Shown: positions 1 to 7,982 of the stretch, in pieces
Numbering within the stretch: the stretch's first letter is position 1
Layout: each line of letters starts with the position of its first letter
Assembly: GCF_030680935.1 (NCBI RefSeq)
Contig: NZ_JAUXUP010000019.1
Coordinates: forward strand, 1-64,000
Reading direction: 5' to 3'
DNA length: 64,000 nucleotides
Source of the DNA: Polaromonas sp.
Lineage (GTDB): Bacteria; Pseudomonadota; Gammaproteobacteria; Burkholderiales; Burkholderiaceae_C
Notes under the pieces: generated by a model
Databases searched by the model: none
Seen by the model: the letters and a program-made list of their open reading frames with translations, nothing else
Told to the model about the DNA's origin: nothing
Made by a program: the position numbers and the translations under genes

Positions 1-983
1 TGGGCCAGAAGTACGCGCCGGAAGACATCGGCTCGGTGCTGAGTTACCGCGAGGCGCTCGACGGACAGATTCTTGAGGAAGGCATCAGCGAAGCCGGCGC
101 GCTGGCCAGCTGGACGGCGGCTGCCACCAGCTACAGCGTGCACGGGCTGGCGATGTTGCCCTTTTATATCTATTACTCGATGTTCGGCTTCCAGCGTGTC
201 GGCGACCAGATCTGGGCCGCGGCTGATCAACGCGCACGCGGCTTTTTGCTGGGCGCCACTTCAGGCCGCACCACGCTCGGCGGCGAGGGCCTGCAACACC
301 AGGACGGCACCAGTCACCTGGTGGCAGCAACGATTCCCAACTGCAAGGCCTACGACCCGGCCTTTGCCTGCGAGCTGGCGGTCATCATCGACCAGGGCGT
401 ACGCGAGATGATGGTGGAACAGCAGGACGTTTTTTATTACGTCACGCTGATGAACGAGAACTATGCCCAGCCGGACCTGCGGCCCGGCGCAGAAGCAGAC
501 ATCCTCCGGGGATGCTATCAATTCAGTAGCTATTCACGCACGCTGGATAAGGGCCAGAGCCCTAAAAGGCTTGAAAGAATCACGCTGATGGGCTCTGGCG
601 CGATATTGACCGAGGTGATCAAGGCGGCAGAGCAACTGGCAGCACAAGGCATTGAAGCCACCGTTTTCAGCGTCACCAGCTGGAGCGAACTTGCGCGCGA
701 CGGTGCCGCCTGCCAGCGGCGTGCGCTGGCCGGTGAAGCCGCGACGGAGACCTTCATCGCGCAGCAACTCAACTCCAGCGAAGGCCCCATCATCGCGGCC
801 ACCGACTACGTGCGCGCAGTGCCGGAAAGCATCCGCGCCTTCCTGCCGCCCGAACGCAGCTACCTGACGTTGGGCACCGACGGTTTCGGCCGCAGCGATA
901 CACGGGCCGCGCTGCGCGGATTCTTTGGCGTCGATGCCGCCAGCATTGTCAAGGCAGCGCGGCACCAGCTCGCATCGCAGTAG
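1..983 (+). CDS. aceE: Pyruvate dehydrogenase E1 component, homodimeric type (3' part, cut by window start)
   Basis: This is the C-terminal ~327 residues of the thiamine-diphosphate E1 enzyme that decarboxylates pyruvate for the pyruvate dehydrogenase complex. The first whole codon is at position 3. Recognisable blocks are YAPEDIGSVLSYRE, GISEAGALASW, MFGFQRVGDQIW, GGEGLQHQDGTSH, the NENYAQP segment and the C-terminal LGTDGFGRSDTRAALR. These are typical of the homodimeric AceE family. No aceF (E2) follows; the next gene is convergent and unrelated, so this may be a stand-alone copy. An element of the 49-bp repeat family lies in frame at 514-562, giving an unusual loop (about GCYQFSSYSRTLDKGQSPK) just before LMGSGAI, where AceE proteins normally have a short variable linker. 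Confidence 0.95.
   Translation, partial: GQKYAPEDIGSVLSYREALDGQILEEGISEAGALASWTAAATSYSVHGLAMLPFYIYYSMFGFQRVGDQIWAAADQRARGFLLGATSGRTTLGGEGLQHQDGTSHLVAATIPNCKAYDPAFACELAVIIDQGVREMMVEQQDVFYYVTLMNENYAQPDLRPGAEADILRGCYQFSSYSRTLDKGQSPKRLERITLMGSGAILTEVIKAAEQLAAQGIEATVFSVTSWSELARDGAACQRRALAGEAATETFIAQQLNSSEGPIIAATDYVRAVPESIRAFLPPERSYLTLGTDGFGRSDTRAALRGFFGVDAASIVKAARHQLASQ
514..562 (+). repeat. 49-bp dispersed element, copy 1 (inside aceE)
   Basis: Begins GCTATCAATTCAGTAGCTA and ends ATAAGGGCCAGAGCCC. It aligns position by position, without gaps, with the intergenic copies at 17016 and 42577. It is read through in frame by aceE without a stop codon. Confidence 0.75.
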
Positions 984-1038
984 TCGGGCAAACAAACAAA
1001 AGCCCCCAAGCGGCGCAAACCGTGAGGCCTGCCTGAAA

Positions 1039-1593
1039 TCATTTGGGCAACAGCACCTTGTCCACCACGTGAATCACGCCGTTGGACTGGTACACGTCGG
1101 CGATCGTGACTGTGGCCGAGCCACCTTTTTCATCACTCACCATCACTTTGCCGCCTGCGGCCTTGGCCGTCAGCGTGCCGCCCGCCACGGTTTTCAGCAT
1201 GGCAGAGCCTTTGCCGTCGGCAATCGCCTTGGTCAATGCTGCGGCATCCATCTTGCCCGCCACCACGTGGTAGGTCAGGATGCCGCTCAACATGCCCTTG
1301 TTTTCAGGCTTGAGCAGGGTGTCCACGGTGCCGGCTGGCAAGGCGGCAAAAGCAGCGTTGGTCGGTGCAAACACGGTGAAAGGACCGGCGCTTTTCAGGG
1401 TATCAACCAGGCCCGCAGCCTTGACGGCGGCGACCAGGGTGGTGTGGTCTTTGGAGTTGACGGCGTTGTCAATGATGTCTTTGGAAGCCAGCATGGGCGC
1501 GCCACCCACCATCACCTGTGCGAAGGAAGATGCCGCGGCGACGGACATCGCAATAGCCAGGCCGATGGAGGCCAGTTTGTGTTTCGTTTGCAT
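1039..1593 (-). CDS. Exported fasciclin-domain protein
   Basis: A 184-residue secreted or periplasmic protein with one fasciclin (FAS1/beta-Ig-H3) domain, a fold linked to adhesion and surface interactions. Residues 1-25 (MQTKHKLASIGLAIAMSVAA...FAQ) form a clear Sec signal peptide. The FAS1 hallmarks follow: DIIDNAVNSKDHTTLVAAVK, GPFTVFAPTNAAFAALP and LTYHVVAGK, ending with NGVIHVVDKVLLPK. I chose the internal ATG over an upstream in-frame start nine codons earlier because AAAGG lies at the right distance and the signal peptide then starts at once. The gene is convergent with aceE and stands alone. The exact ligand is unknown. Confidence 0.9.
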   Translation of the reverse strand: MQTKHKLASIGLAIAMSVAAASSFAQVMVGGAPMLASKDIIDNAVNSKDHTTLVAAVKAAGLVDTLKSAGPFTVFAPTNAAFAALPAGTVDTLLKPENKGMLSGILTYHVVAGKMDAAALTKAIADGKGSAMLKTVAGGTLTAKAAGGKVMVSDEKGGSATVTIADVYQSNGVIHVVDKVLLPK

Positions 1594-1722
1594 GGGAGTA
1601 CCTTTGGTGAAGTTGAACAATGGGCGGGCATCCAGAATGGGATGTCAGCCGCCAACTTCAATACGGGGTGTGCACAGCACTGGATTCACCCACTCAAAAG
1701 ACTCGGGTATCGAGATGTTTCC

Positions 1723-2322
1723 TCAAGCTGCTGCGCGCAACCAGTCGTGTATCGCCTGCGGGTAGAGCAGGTGCTCCTGCGCCTGCACACGTGCGGCCAG
1801 CGTGTCCGCGCTGTCGCCCGGCAACACCGGCACGGCCGCCTGCGCCAGCAGGGGCCCGTGGTCCAGCTCGGCGGTGACCTGGTGCACGGTGCAACCGGCC
1901 TCTGCACAGCCTGCATCAATCGCGCGCTGATGCGTGTGCAGGCCGGGAAAAGCCGGCAGCAGCGAAGGGTGAATGTTGATCAGCCGCCCTGCATAGTGCT
2001 GCACAAAACCCGGCGTGAGAATACGCATGAATCCGGCCAGCACCACCAGCGCCGGCTGGTAACTGTCAATCTGTTGCATCAGTGCAGTATCAAAAGCCTC
2101 GCGCGAGTCAAAACTCTGGTGGTCCAGCACGCCCGTGATCACACCCATAGCCTGCGCAACCTGCAGTCCAGCGGCATGTGGGCGGTTGCTGATCACCGCC
2201 GCAATACGCGCGCCGAAGGCGCCCTGCCAGTCCTGTTCCTGCGCCGCACGCACAATCGCCGCCATGTTGGAGCCGGCACCAGAGATCAGGATGACAATGT
2301 TATTTGGCTTGCTGGACATCAT
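1723..2322 (-). CDS. purN: Phosphoribosylglycinamide formyltransferase
   Basis: GAR transformylase transfers a formyl group from 10-formyl-THF to GAR in de novo purine synthesis, in the cytoplasm. The 199-residue length fits the family. Visible are the N-terminal ILISGAGSNMAAI phosphate-binding segment, the catalytic Asn/His in INIHPSLLPAFPG, and the catalytic Asp in TAELDHGPLLAQ. It starts only 9 bp after the stop of the upstream MFS transporter gene, so the two are probably co-transcribed, although no functional link is obvious. Confidence 0.96.
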   Translation of the reverse strand: MMSSKPNNIVILISGAGSNMAAIVRAAQEQDWQGAFGARIAAVISNRPHAAGLQVAQAMGVITGVLDHQSFDSREAFDTALMQQIDSYQPALVVLAGFMRILTPGFVQHYAGRLINIHPSLLPAFPGLHTHQRAIDAGCAEAGCTVHQVTAELDHGPLLAQAAVPVLPGDSADTLAARVQAQEHLLYPQAIHDWLRAAA

Positions 2323-2331
2323 GGCTCCGCA

Positions 2332-3525
2332 TTATCGCGACTCGCCCTGCTGCGGCGGCCTGGCCAGCGCAAACAGCAACAGTGACACCGCCGCCATACC
2401 AACCAGCAGCCAGATCAGGCCGCTGTAACCACCCAGATCCAGCAACACCCAGGCGGTCAGGAAGGGTGCGGCGGCGCGGGTGCACAACGCAATGCCGGAC
2501 ATCGCACCACTGATGCGCCCTACGTGTTCGCGGCCATAAAAATCGGGCACGATGTTGCTGCGCACAATCGTGATCAAGCCATTGGCCACACCAAACAGCA
2601 CGGCAAACAGCACCAGCACCAGCGCTTGCTGGCCCACTGCAAAAATCACCAGGGCCAGCGGAAACAGCGCCAGCACCACCAGCCCCAGCACCCGGTGGTT
2701 CAGGCCCCGGCCCAGCCACAAAAACGCAAAACGCCCGGCCACCTGCGCAGGCCCGAACCAGACCATGACGGCCACCGCTTCGGTCTGCGATAACCCGCGC
2801 GACTCAAAGGCGGGCATCAGGTGCGCCCAGACGGTGGACAACGCAAAGGTGTACAGCGTGAAGGTGGCTGTCAGCAGCCAGAAGGTCCGGCCTTGCATGG
2901 CCTGTCGAAGCGTCGCCTGGTCCTGCGCGACTTCCACCGGTGCCTCGCCGGGTATCAGCGGCCGCTTCCAGGCACCGCGCAGTACCCATGCGTGCAGTGG
3001 CGCCACCAGCAGCAGGGCCAGCGCCATCACCAGCAAGGCCGGGCGCCACCCCAGGCGGGCCTGCAGCCAGGCCACCGCCGGAAACGACAGCGTGCTGGCA
3101 AAACCGCCGACCAGCGTGATGGTGGTGATGCCCTGGCGGTAGCGATCGGGAAAGCGTTTGGTGATCTCCATGAAGGCCGGCTCATACAGCGTCATCGCCA
3201 TGGCAAGCCCCAGCAGCGCCCAGGCGGCGTAAAGCAGTGGCAGGCTGTGCGCCTGCGACCAGAGCACGCAACCGACAGCGCCCAGCAGCGCACCACCGCT
3301 GAGCACCGCACGCCCGCGCCCCCGGTCAATCGCCGCGCCCACTGCATAGGTCGCCAGGCCCCAGACCATCAGACCCAGGGTGAACGCCCCCATGATGTCC
3401 GGCTGGCTCCAACCCATGTCGCGCTGCATGGGCAGCACAAACGAGGAAAAGCCGTAATACATGATGGCCCAGACAAGAATCTGGCCGACACTGAGGGCGC
3501 TGATGATGGTGCGGTACGAAGGCAA
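2332..3525 (-). CDS. MFS transporter
   Basis: A 397-residue major facilitator superfamily permease of the inner membrane with about 12 hydrophobic segments. The loop after TM2 carries AIDRGRGRAVLSGGALLG, the degenerate MFS signature, and the second half repeats the pattern (LWLGRGLNHRVLGL). Substrate cannot be read from the sequence; the best analogy is the monocarboxylate/OFA-like MFS group found in many Burkholderiales. The gene is divergent from the acyl-CoA dehydrogenase operon, sharing a 154-bp promoter region that holds a palindrome, and is followed closely by purN. Confidence 0.85.
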   Translation of the reverse strand: MPSYRTIISALSVGQILVWAIMYYGFSSFVLPMQRDMGWSQPDIMGAFTLGLMVWGLATYAVGAAIDRGRGRAVLSGGALLGAVGCVLWSQAHSLPLLYAAWALLGLAMAMTLYEPAFMEITKRFPDRYRQGITTITLVGGFASTLSFPAVAWLQARLGWRPALLVMALALLLVAPLHAWVLRGAWKRPLIPGEAPVEVAQDQATLRQAMQGRTFWLLTATFTLYTFALSTVWAHLMPAFESRGLSQTEAVAVMVWFGPAQVAGRFAFLWLGRGLNHRVLGLVVLALFPLALVIFAVGQQALVLVLFAVLFGVANGLITIVRSNIVPDFYGREHVGRISGAMSGIALCTRAAAPFLTAWVLLDLGGYSGLIWLLVGMAAVSLLLFALARPPQQGESR

Positions 3526-3599
3526 GATGTACTGATTATCCCGGCCCGGCCAGCCATCGATTCGCGCCCGTGTTCTGCAAAGTGGAATCGCTCGCTATT

Positions 3600-3615
3600 T
3601 GTCCCAACTGGGACA
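3600..3615. promoter_or_regulatory. 16-bp palindrome, candidate operator
   Basis: TGTCCCAACTGGGACA: two perfect 7-bp arms (TGTCCCA/TGGGACA) around AC. It lies in the region between the divergent MFS gene and the acyl-CoA dehydrogenase operon, 64 bp before the chosen start of the latter. Position and symmetry suggest binding of a dimeric regulator. No regulator gene is adjacent. Confidence 0.5.
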
Positions 3616-3679
3616 TAAAATTCCGAACGACCGTGCTAAAAACGCCGGAGTTACTGGAAACGATGGAGACACGACCCTC

Positions 3680-4861
3680 ATGGACTTAGCTTTCACGCCT
3701 GAAGAACAGAAATTCCGCGAAGACATACGCGCGTGGGTAGGTGCCAACCTGCCAGCCGATATTTCGCACAAAGTGCACAACGCCTTGCGCCTGTCGCGCG
3801 ACGACATGCAGCGCTGGGCCAAAATCCTCGGCAAAAAAGGCTGGCTCGGTCATGGCTGGCCCAAAGAGTTTGGCGGCCCCGGCTGGAACGCGGTGCAAAA
3901 ACACCTGTTTGAAGAAGAGTGCGCACTCGCTGGTGCACCGCGTGTCGTGCCTTTCGGCCCGGTGATGGTGGCGCCGGTGATCATGGCTTTTGGCAGCGCC
4001 GAGCAGCAGCAGCGCTTTCTGCCCGGCATTGCCAGCGGCGAAGTATGGTGGAGCCAGGGTTACAGCGAGCCGGGCTCAGGCTCGGACCTGGCGTCGGTGA
4101 AATGCCGCGCCGAGCGTGTGGGTGACAAATACATCGTCAACGGCCAGAAAACCTGGACCACGCTGGGCCAGTACGGTGAGTGGATTTTCTGCCTGGTGCG
4201 CACCAGCACCGAAGGCAAGCCGCAAACCGGCATCAGCTTCCTGCTGATCGACATGAAGTCACCCGGTGTCACCGTGCGCCCGATTGTGCTGATGGACGGC
4301 GAGGCCGAGGTCAATGAGGTCTGGTTCGACAATGTCGAAGTGCCGGCCAACAACCTGGTGGGCGAAGAAAACAAGGGCTGGACTTACGCCAAACACCTGC
4401 TCAGCCACGAACGCACCAACATCGCTGACGTGAACCGGGCCAAGCGCGAGCTGGAGCGGCTCAAGCGTATCGCCAAGGCCGAAGGTGTGTACGACGATGC
4501 CCGCTTTCGCGACGAAATAGCCAAGCTCGAAGTCGATGTGGTGGCGCTGGAAATGCTGGTGCTGCGTGTACTCTCGGCCGAAAAATCGGGCAAAAACTCG
4601 CTGGACATCGCCGGTCTGCTGAAAATCCGCGGCAGCGAAATCCAGCAGCGCTACAGCGAACTCATGATGCTGGCCGCCGGCCCCTTCAGCCTGCCCTTTA
4701 TAGAAGAAGCCATGGAAGCCGGCTGGCAAGGCGACTTCCCTGGCGGCGTGACCGCCAATGCGCCGCTGGCCTCCACCTATTTCAACCTGCGCAAGACCAC
4801 GATTTACGGCGGCTCCAATGAGGTGCAGCGCAATATCGTCTCCCAATTCGTGCTCGGCTGA
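3680..4861 (+). CDS. Acyl-CoA dehydrogenase, PimC-like large subunit
   Basis: A 393-residue FAD-dependent acyl-CoA dehydrogenase resembling the large subunit of the pimeloyl-CoA dehydrogenase pair of dicarboxylate and aromatic-acid beta-oxidation. N-terminal helical part MDLAFTPEEQKFREDIRAW, FAD/substrate segment WWSQGYSEPGSGSDLAS, and C-terminal TTIYGGSNEVQRNIVSQF. Where medium-chain enzymes have the catalytic Glu (YEGT), this protein has Gly (YGGS), so any catalytic base must sit elsewhere, as in other subfamilies. The internal ATG was chosen over an upstream TTG because the fold starts there and a GGAG lies upstream. It is followed 17 bp later by the small subunit gene. Substrate is inferred only. 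Confidence 0.88.
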   Translation: MDLAFTPEEQKFREDIRAWVGANLPADISHKVHNALRLSRDDMQRWAKILGKKGWLGHGWPKEFGGPGWNAVQKHLFEEECALAGAPRVVPFGPVMVAPVIMAFGSAEQQQRFLPGIASGEVWWSQGYSEPGSGSDLASVKCRAERVGDKYIVNGQKTWTTLGQYGEWIFCLVRTSTEGKPQTGISFLLIDMKSPGVTVRPIVLMDGEAEVNEVWFDNVEVPANNLVGEENKGWTYAKHLLSHERTNIADVNRAKRELERLKRIAKAEGVYDDARFRDEIAKLEVDVVALEMLVLRVLSAEKSGKNSLDIAGLLKIRGSEIQQRYSELMMLAAGPFSLPFIEEAMEAGWQGDFPGGVTANAPLASTYFNLRKTTIYGGSNEVQRNIVSQFVLG

Positions 4862-4878
4862 CCAGAAGGAACAACAAC

Positions 4879-5994
4879 ATGGATTTCGATTTCACAGACG
4901 ACCAGGAACAGTTGCGCGACGCGGTCCGCAAATGGGTGGACAAGGGTTATGACTTCGAGCGCCGTCGCGGCATCGCCAAAGCCGGCGGTTTCTCGCGCGA
5001 AGCCTACGGCCAGCTCGCCGAACTCGGCCTGTGCGGCCTCTACATTCCGGAAGCCAATGACGGCATGGGCATGGGCCCGGTTGAAGGCATGGTGGTGATG
5101 GAAGAGCTGGGCCGCGGCATCGTGGCCGAGCCCCTGGCGCAGGCGTTGATCGCTGGAGCCGTCTTGGCCGGCTACGCGCCAGACGCGGTCAAAGCCGACT
5201 GGCTGCCAAAAATCGCCAGCGGCGAAGCGCTGGTGGTGTTGGCCTCGCAGGAGCGCAAGGCCCGCTACAAACTTGATGTTTGCGAAGCAAAAGCGACTTC
5301 AGCCCCCGCCGGCTGGACCGTGTCTGCTACGAAAACCGTAGTGTCCGCCGGTGACCAGGCCGACGCTTTCATTGTCCCGGCGCTGGCCAACGGCGAGATC
5401 GCGGTGTTCCTGGTGGAACGCACGGCCGCCGGTGTCACCACACGCGGCTACGGCACACAGGACGGCGGCCGCGCTGCCGACGTGGTGCTGAAGGACACGC
5501 CGGCCACGCTGATCACCCTGGACGGCCTCACGGCACTGGAACATGCGGTGGACATCGGTATTGCCGCCACCTGCGCCGAAGCCGTCGGCGTGATGGACAA
5601 AACCCTGGCCATCACCGTCGAGTACATGAACACACGCAAGCAGTTTGGCGTGGTTATCAGCAGCTTCCAGGCCCTGCGGCACCGTGTGGCCGACATGAAG
5701 ATGCAGCTGGAGCTGGCCCGCTCCATGAGTTATTACGCCTCGCTCAAACTCAACGCCCCAGCCGCAGAGCGGCGCGCGGCGCTGGCCCGAGCCAAGTACC
5801 AGCTCGGCAACTCCATGCGTTTTGTCGGCCAGCAGGCGGTGCAACTGCACGGCGGCATCGGCGTGACCGACGAATACATCGTCAGCCATTACTTCAAGAA
5901 GCTGACACAAATGGAAATGAGTTTCGGCGACACCCTGCACCACCTAGGCGAGGTCTCGGCCCGCATGCAGGACACCGCAGGCGTTTTTGCCTGA
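4879..5994 (+). CDS. Acyl-CoA dehydrogenase, PimD-like small subunit
   Basis: The 371-residue partner of the preceding gene, in the same operon with AGAAGGA as ribosome-binding site in the 17-bp gap. Starts MDFDFTDDQEQLRDAVRKW; the C-terminal helical domain contains TRKQFGVVISSFQALRHRVADM and QLHGGIGVTDEYIVSHYFKKL, both typical of the ACAD C-terminal domain. Two ACADs encoded in tandem usually form a heteromer, and PimC/PimD act on medium-chain dicarboxyl-CoA thioesters; that substrate is an inference here because no other pathway gene is adjacent. A terminator follows at 6015. Confidence 0.88.
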   Translation: MDFDFTDDQEQLRDAVRKWVDKGYDFERRRGIAKAGGFSREAYGQLAELGLCGLYIPEANDGMGMGPVEGMVVMEELGRGIVAEPLAQALIAGAVLAGYAPDAVKADWLPKIASGEALVVLASQERKARYKLDVCEAKATSAPAGWTVSATKTVVSAGDQADAFIVPALANGEIAVFLVERTAAGVTTRGYGTQDGGRAADVVLKDTPATLITLDGLTALEHAVDIGIAATCAEAVGVMDKTLAITVEYMNTRKQFGVVISSFQALRHRVADMKMQLELARSMSYYASLKLNAPAAERRAALARAKYQLGNSMRFVGQQAVQLHGGIGVTDEYIVSHYFKKLTQMEMSFGDTLHHLGEVSARMQDTAGVFA

Positions 5995-6014
5995 TCACGA
6001 TCACCACAACAACC

Positions 6015-6036
6015 AGCCCGCCACGCGGGCTTTTTT
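6015..6036 (+). terminator. Rho-independent terminator after the acyl-CoA dehydrogenase operon
   Basis: AGCCCGCCACGCGGGCT forms a 7-bp stem with a 3-nt loop and is followed directly by a run of six T. It lies between the dehydrogenase stop and the ribosome-binding site of the esterase gene. Confidence 0.85.
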
Positions 6037-6052
6037 CATCGGGAGACAAACC

Positions 6053-7429
6053 ATGACCTCACGTCGCAGCCTCTTTGCCGTCCTCGCCAGCAGCCTGCTG
6101 CTGGCGGCCTGTGCCACAGCACCCAGCCTCGAGTCGCAGCCGCCGATTGTTTTTGTGCATGGCAACGGCGACAGCGCCTCCATCTGGCAAAGCACGGTCT
6201 GGCGTTTTGAGTCCAATGGCTGGCCGCGCGATCGGTTGCATGCGATCGACCTGCCCTACCCGCTGGCGCGCGACGAAGACGGCAAGGCCCAGCCGGGCCG
6301 CACATCAACGGCAGAACACATGGCCTACCTGAAGGCCGAAGTGGACACGGTGCTGCAGGCCACCGGCGCGCGCCAGGTCGTGCTGGTCGGCAACTCGCGC
6401 GGCGGCAATGCGATTCGCAACTACATCTACAACGGCGGCGGCGCCAGCCGCGCCAGCCACGCCATCCTTGGTGGCACGCCGAATCATGGCGTCTGGGCCA
6501 TCAAGGGTTTCCGCGAAGCCAATGAGTTCTCTGGCACCGGCCCTTTCCTGACCGGGCTCAATGCGCCTAAAAACGCCGCAGGTGACGAGGTGACCGGCCC
6601 GGTCAAGTGGCTGACACTGCGCTCGGACAACAACGACAAGTTTGCCCAGCCCGACGGCTTGTGGATAGGGGCCAAAGGCACAGCCACCAACGTCACGTTT
6701 GACGGCCCGGCGCTCAAGGGCGCGACCAACACGGTGCTGCCGCGTGTGGACCACCGCGAAACATCTTTTTCGCCCGCCGCTTTTGACGCGACCTACCGCT
6801 TCATCACCGGCAAAGCCCCGCAGACCACAGCCGTCCAGCCGGCAGCGCCGGTGGTGCTGAACGGCAAGATCACCGGCTTGGGCCTGAGCCCGACCGACCC
6901 GGCATCGGGCAACTACACCAACAACCTGCCGTTGCCGGGCGCGCAACTGGCGGTGTACGCGACCGACGCCGCCACCGGCGCGCGCATCGGCAATGCGGTG
7001 CACACCAAAACCGTGGGCAGCGACGGTATCTGGGGGCCCTTCGCCGCACAAGCCGGCACACCCTACGAGTTTGTGATCACTGCCCCCGGATATGCGACCA
7101 CACACATCTACCGCAGCCCGTTTGGACGCTCCAGCCAGCTGATTCACATGCGCGCAGACCGTCTGGCCGAGGCCGACAAAACCGCCAAGTCCAGCGTCAC
7201 CCTGAACCGGCCACGCGGCTACTTCGATGCCGCGCGCGACAAGATGTCGTTCGACGGCAAGGCGCTGCCAGGCGTGCCGCCTGCCGGCGCAGGCGTGTCC
7301 AGCGCCAAGATCAATCTGGCGGTAGACGGCGTGCGCCCGATTTCTGCGGAGTTCAACGGAGAAAAAATCACCGGGCGGACCTGGCCTGTGGCTGAGAACC
7401 ATCTGGTGGTGCTGGAGCTGACGTACTGA
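6053..7429 (+). CDS. Lipoprotein alpha/beta-hydrolase (lipase/esterase-like)
   Basis: A 458-residue envelope hydrolase. Signal peptide with lipobox LLAAC near residues 17-21, so probably lipid-anchored. The hydrolase part starts at PIVFVHGNGDSA (oxyanion-hole HG) and has the nucleophile elbow GNSRGG (VLVGNSRGGNAIRNY). The last ~180 residues form beta-rich domains (GKITGLGLSPTDP..., TPYEFVITAPGYATTHIYR) resembling carboxypeptidase-regulatory/Ig-like folds and probably serve as an accessory domain. Start chosen at the ATG with GGGAG seven bases upstream and next to the signal peptide; the upstream extension runs through the terminator. Substrate unknown; lipid or polyester hydrolysis is plausible. 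Confidence 0.82.
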   Translation: MTSRRSLFAVLASSLLLAACATAPSLESQPPIVFVHGNGDSASIWQSTVWRFESNGWPRDRLHAIDLPYPLARDEDGKAQPGRTSTAEHMAYLKAEVDTVLQATGARQVVLVGNSRGGNAIRNYIYNGGGASRASHAILGGTPNHGVWAIKGFREANEFSGTGPFLTGLNAPKNAAGDEVTGPVKWLTLRSDNNDKFAQPDGLWIGAKGTATNVTFDGPALKGATNTVLPRVDHRETSFSPAAFDATYRFITGKAPQTTAVQPAAPVVLNGKITGLGLSPTDPASGNYTNNLPLPGAQLAVYATDAATGARIGNAVHTKTVGSDGIWGPFAAQAGTPYEFVITAPGYATTHIYRSPFGRSSQLIHMRADRLAEADKTAKSSVTLNRPRGYFDAARDKMSFDGKALPGVPPAGAGVSSAKINLAVDGVRPISAEFNGEKITGRTWPVAENHLVVLELTY

Positions 7430-7438
7430 GGTCGTCAA

Positions 7439-7461
7439 TTGCCGCCAGATTCTGGCGGCAA
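7439..7461. terminator. Perfect 11-bp inverted repeat, possible bidirectional terminator
   Basis: TTGCCGCCAGA-T-TCTGGCGGCAA, starting 10 bp after the esterase stop and lying between it and the convergent HNH gene. A strong hairpin but no adjacent T run, so intrinsic termination is only suggested. Confidence 0.5.
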
Positions 7462-7541
7462 CTGACGAGTCCCGAATGAGATCGTGACTTGCTGGAACGC
7501 GTCTAGCTCCTAAGACCGGCCAGCAAATCGCGTAGGTCGGA

Positions 7542-7871
7542 CTACTGATCGCCTGACTGTGCTGCGGAAGTAGACAACATGTCGCGCACCACTTGGGCAA
7601 CAGTAACTTCAGATATGCCTTTGCGCCTGCAGTAGCCTGACGCAAGCCAAATCCGCAACTCTTTTGCTCCCTTGCTTGAGTTGCAAGAGATACAGCACTT
7701 GGTAATATTTTGGCGAGTGACGATTTTTTCGTCGTTGACGATGTGCTCCCAAGACCCCTTGGCCCCACGCGTCGGGGACGGCACCGAAAAGTCGATTGCG
7801 CAGTAAACGCAGGATGCGTCTCTGGCCAGGACTTCTTGCTCCAACCAAGCAGGTATGTTCCAACGATTCAC
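7542..7871 (-). CDS. HNH endonuclease-family protein (small)
   Basis: A 109-residue protein with the HNH pattern: a first zinc pair CVYC, WEHIVND carrying the catalytic His, then NITKCCISCNSSKGAK with the second Cys pair and the Asn/His-like positions. It starts MNRWNIPAWLEQEVLARD from a GTG with AGGG just upstream; an in-frame TTG 23 codons earlier is possible. Role unknown: HNH proteins of this size occur as lone nucleases and in restriction or defence settings, but no methyltransferase or other partner is present. Base composition is visibly lower in GC than its neighbours, which fits recent acquisition. Confidence 0.75.
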   Translation of the reverse strand: MNRWNIPAWLEQEVLARDASCVYCAIDFSVPSPTRGAKGSWEHIVNDEKIVTRQNITKCCISCNSSKGAKELRIWLASGYCRRKGISEVTVAQVVRDMLSTSAAQSGDQ

Positions 7872-7982
7872 ATCAACCCTGATTGGGAAGTTTCGTATTG
7901 GAGAACCGTACTTTGATTCGTCCGAGAAACTACGGAACAACCGCGCCGTACCTGATGCACCGGGATAGCTGCCCCGCCAAAC

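Noticed and set aside
925-2385. 486-codon open frame on the plus strand across fasciclin and purN genes
   Set aside because: It is antisense to clearly identified genes and shows typical high-GC shadow composition.
5326-5360. GCTACGAAAACCGTAG in the PimD-like gene looks like the 5' half of the 49-bp element
   Set aside because: Only about 13 of 19 bases match and the 3' half is absent; the residues KTVVS are normal for the family.
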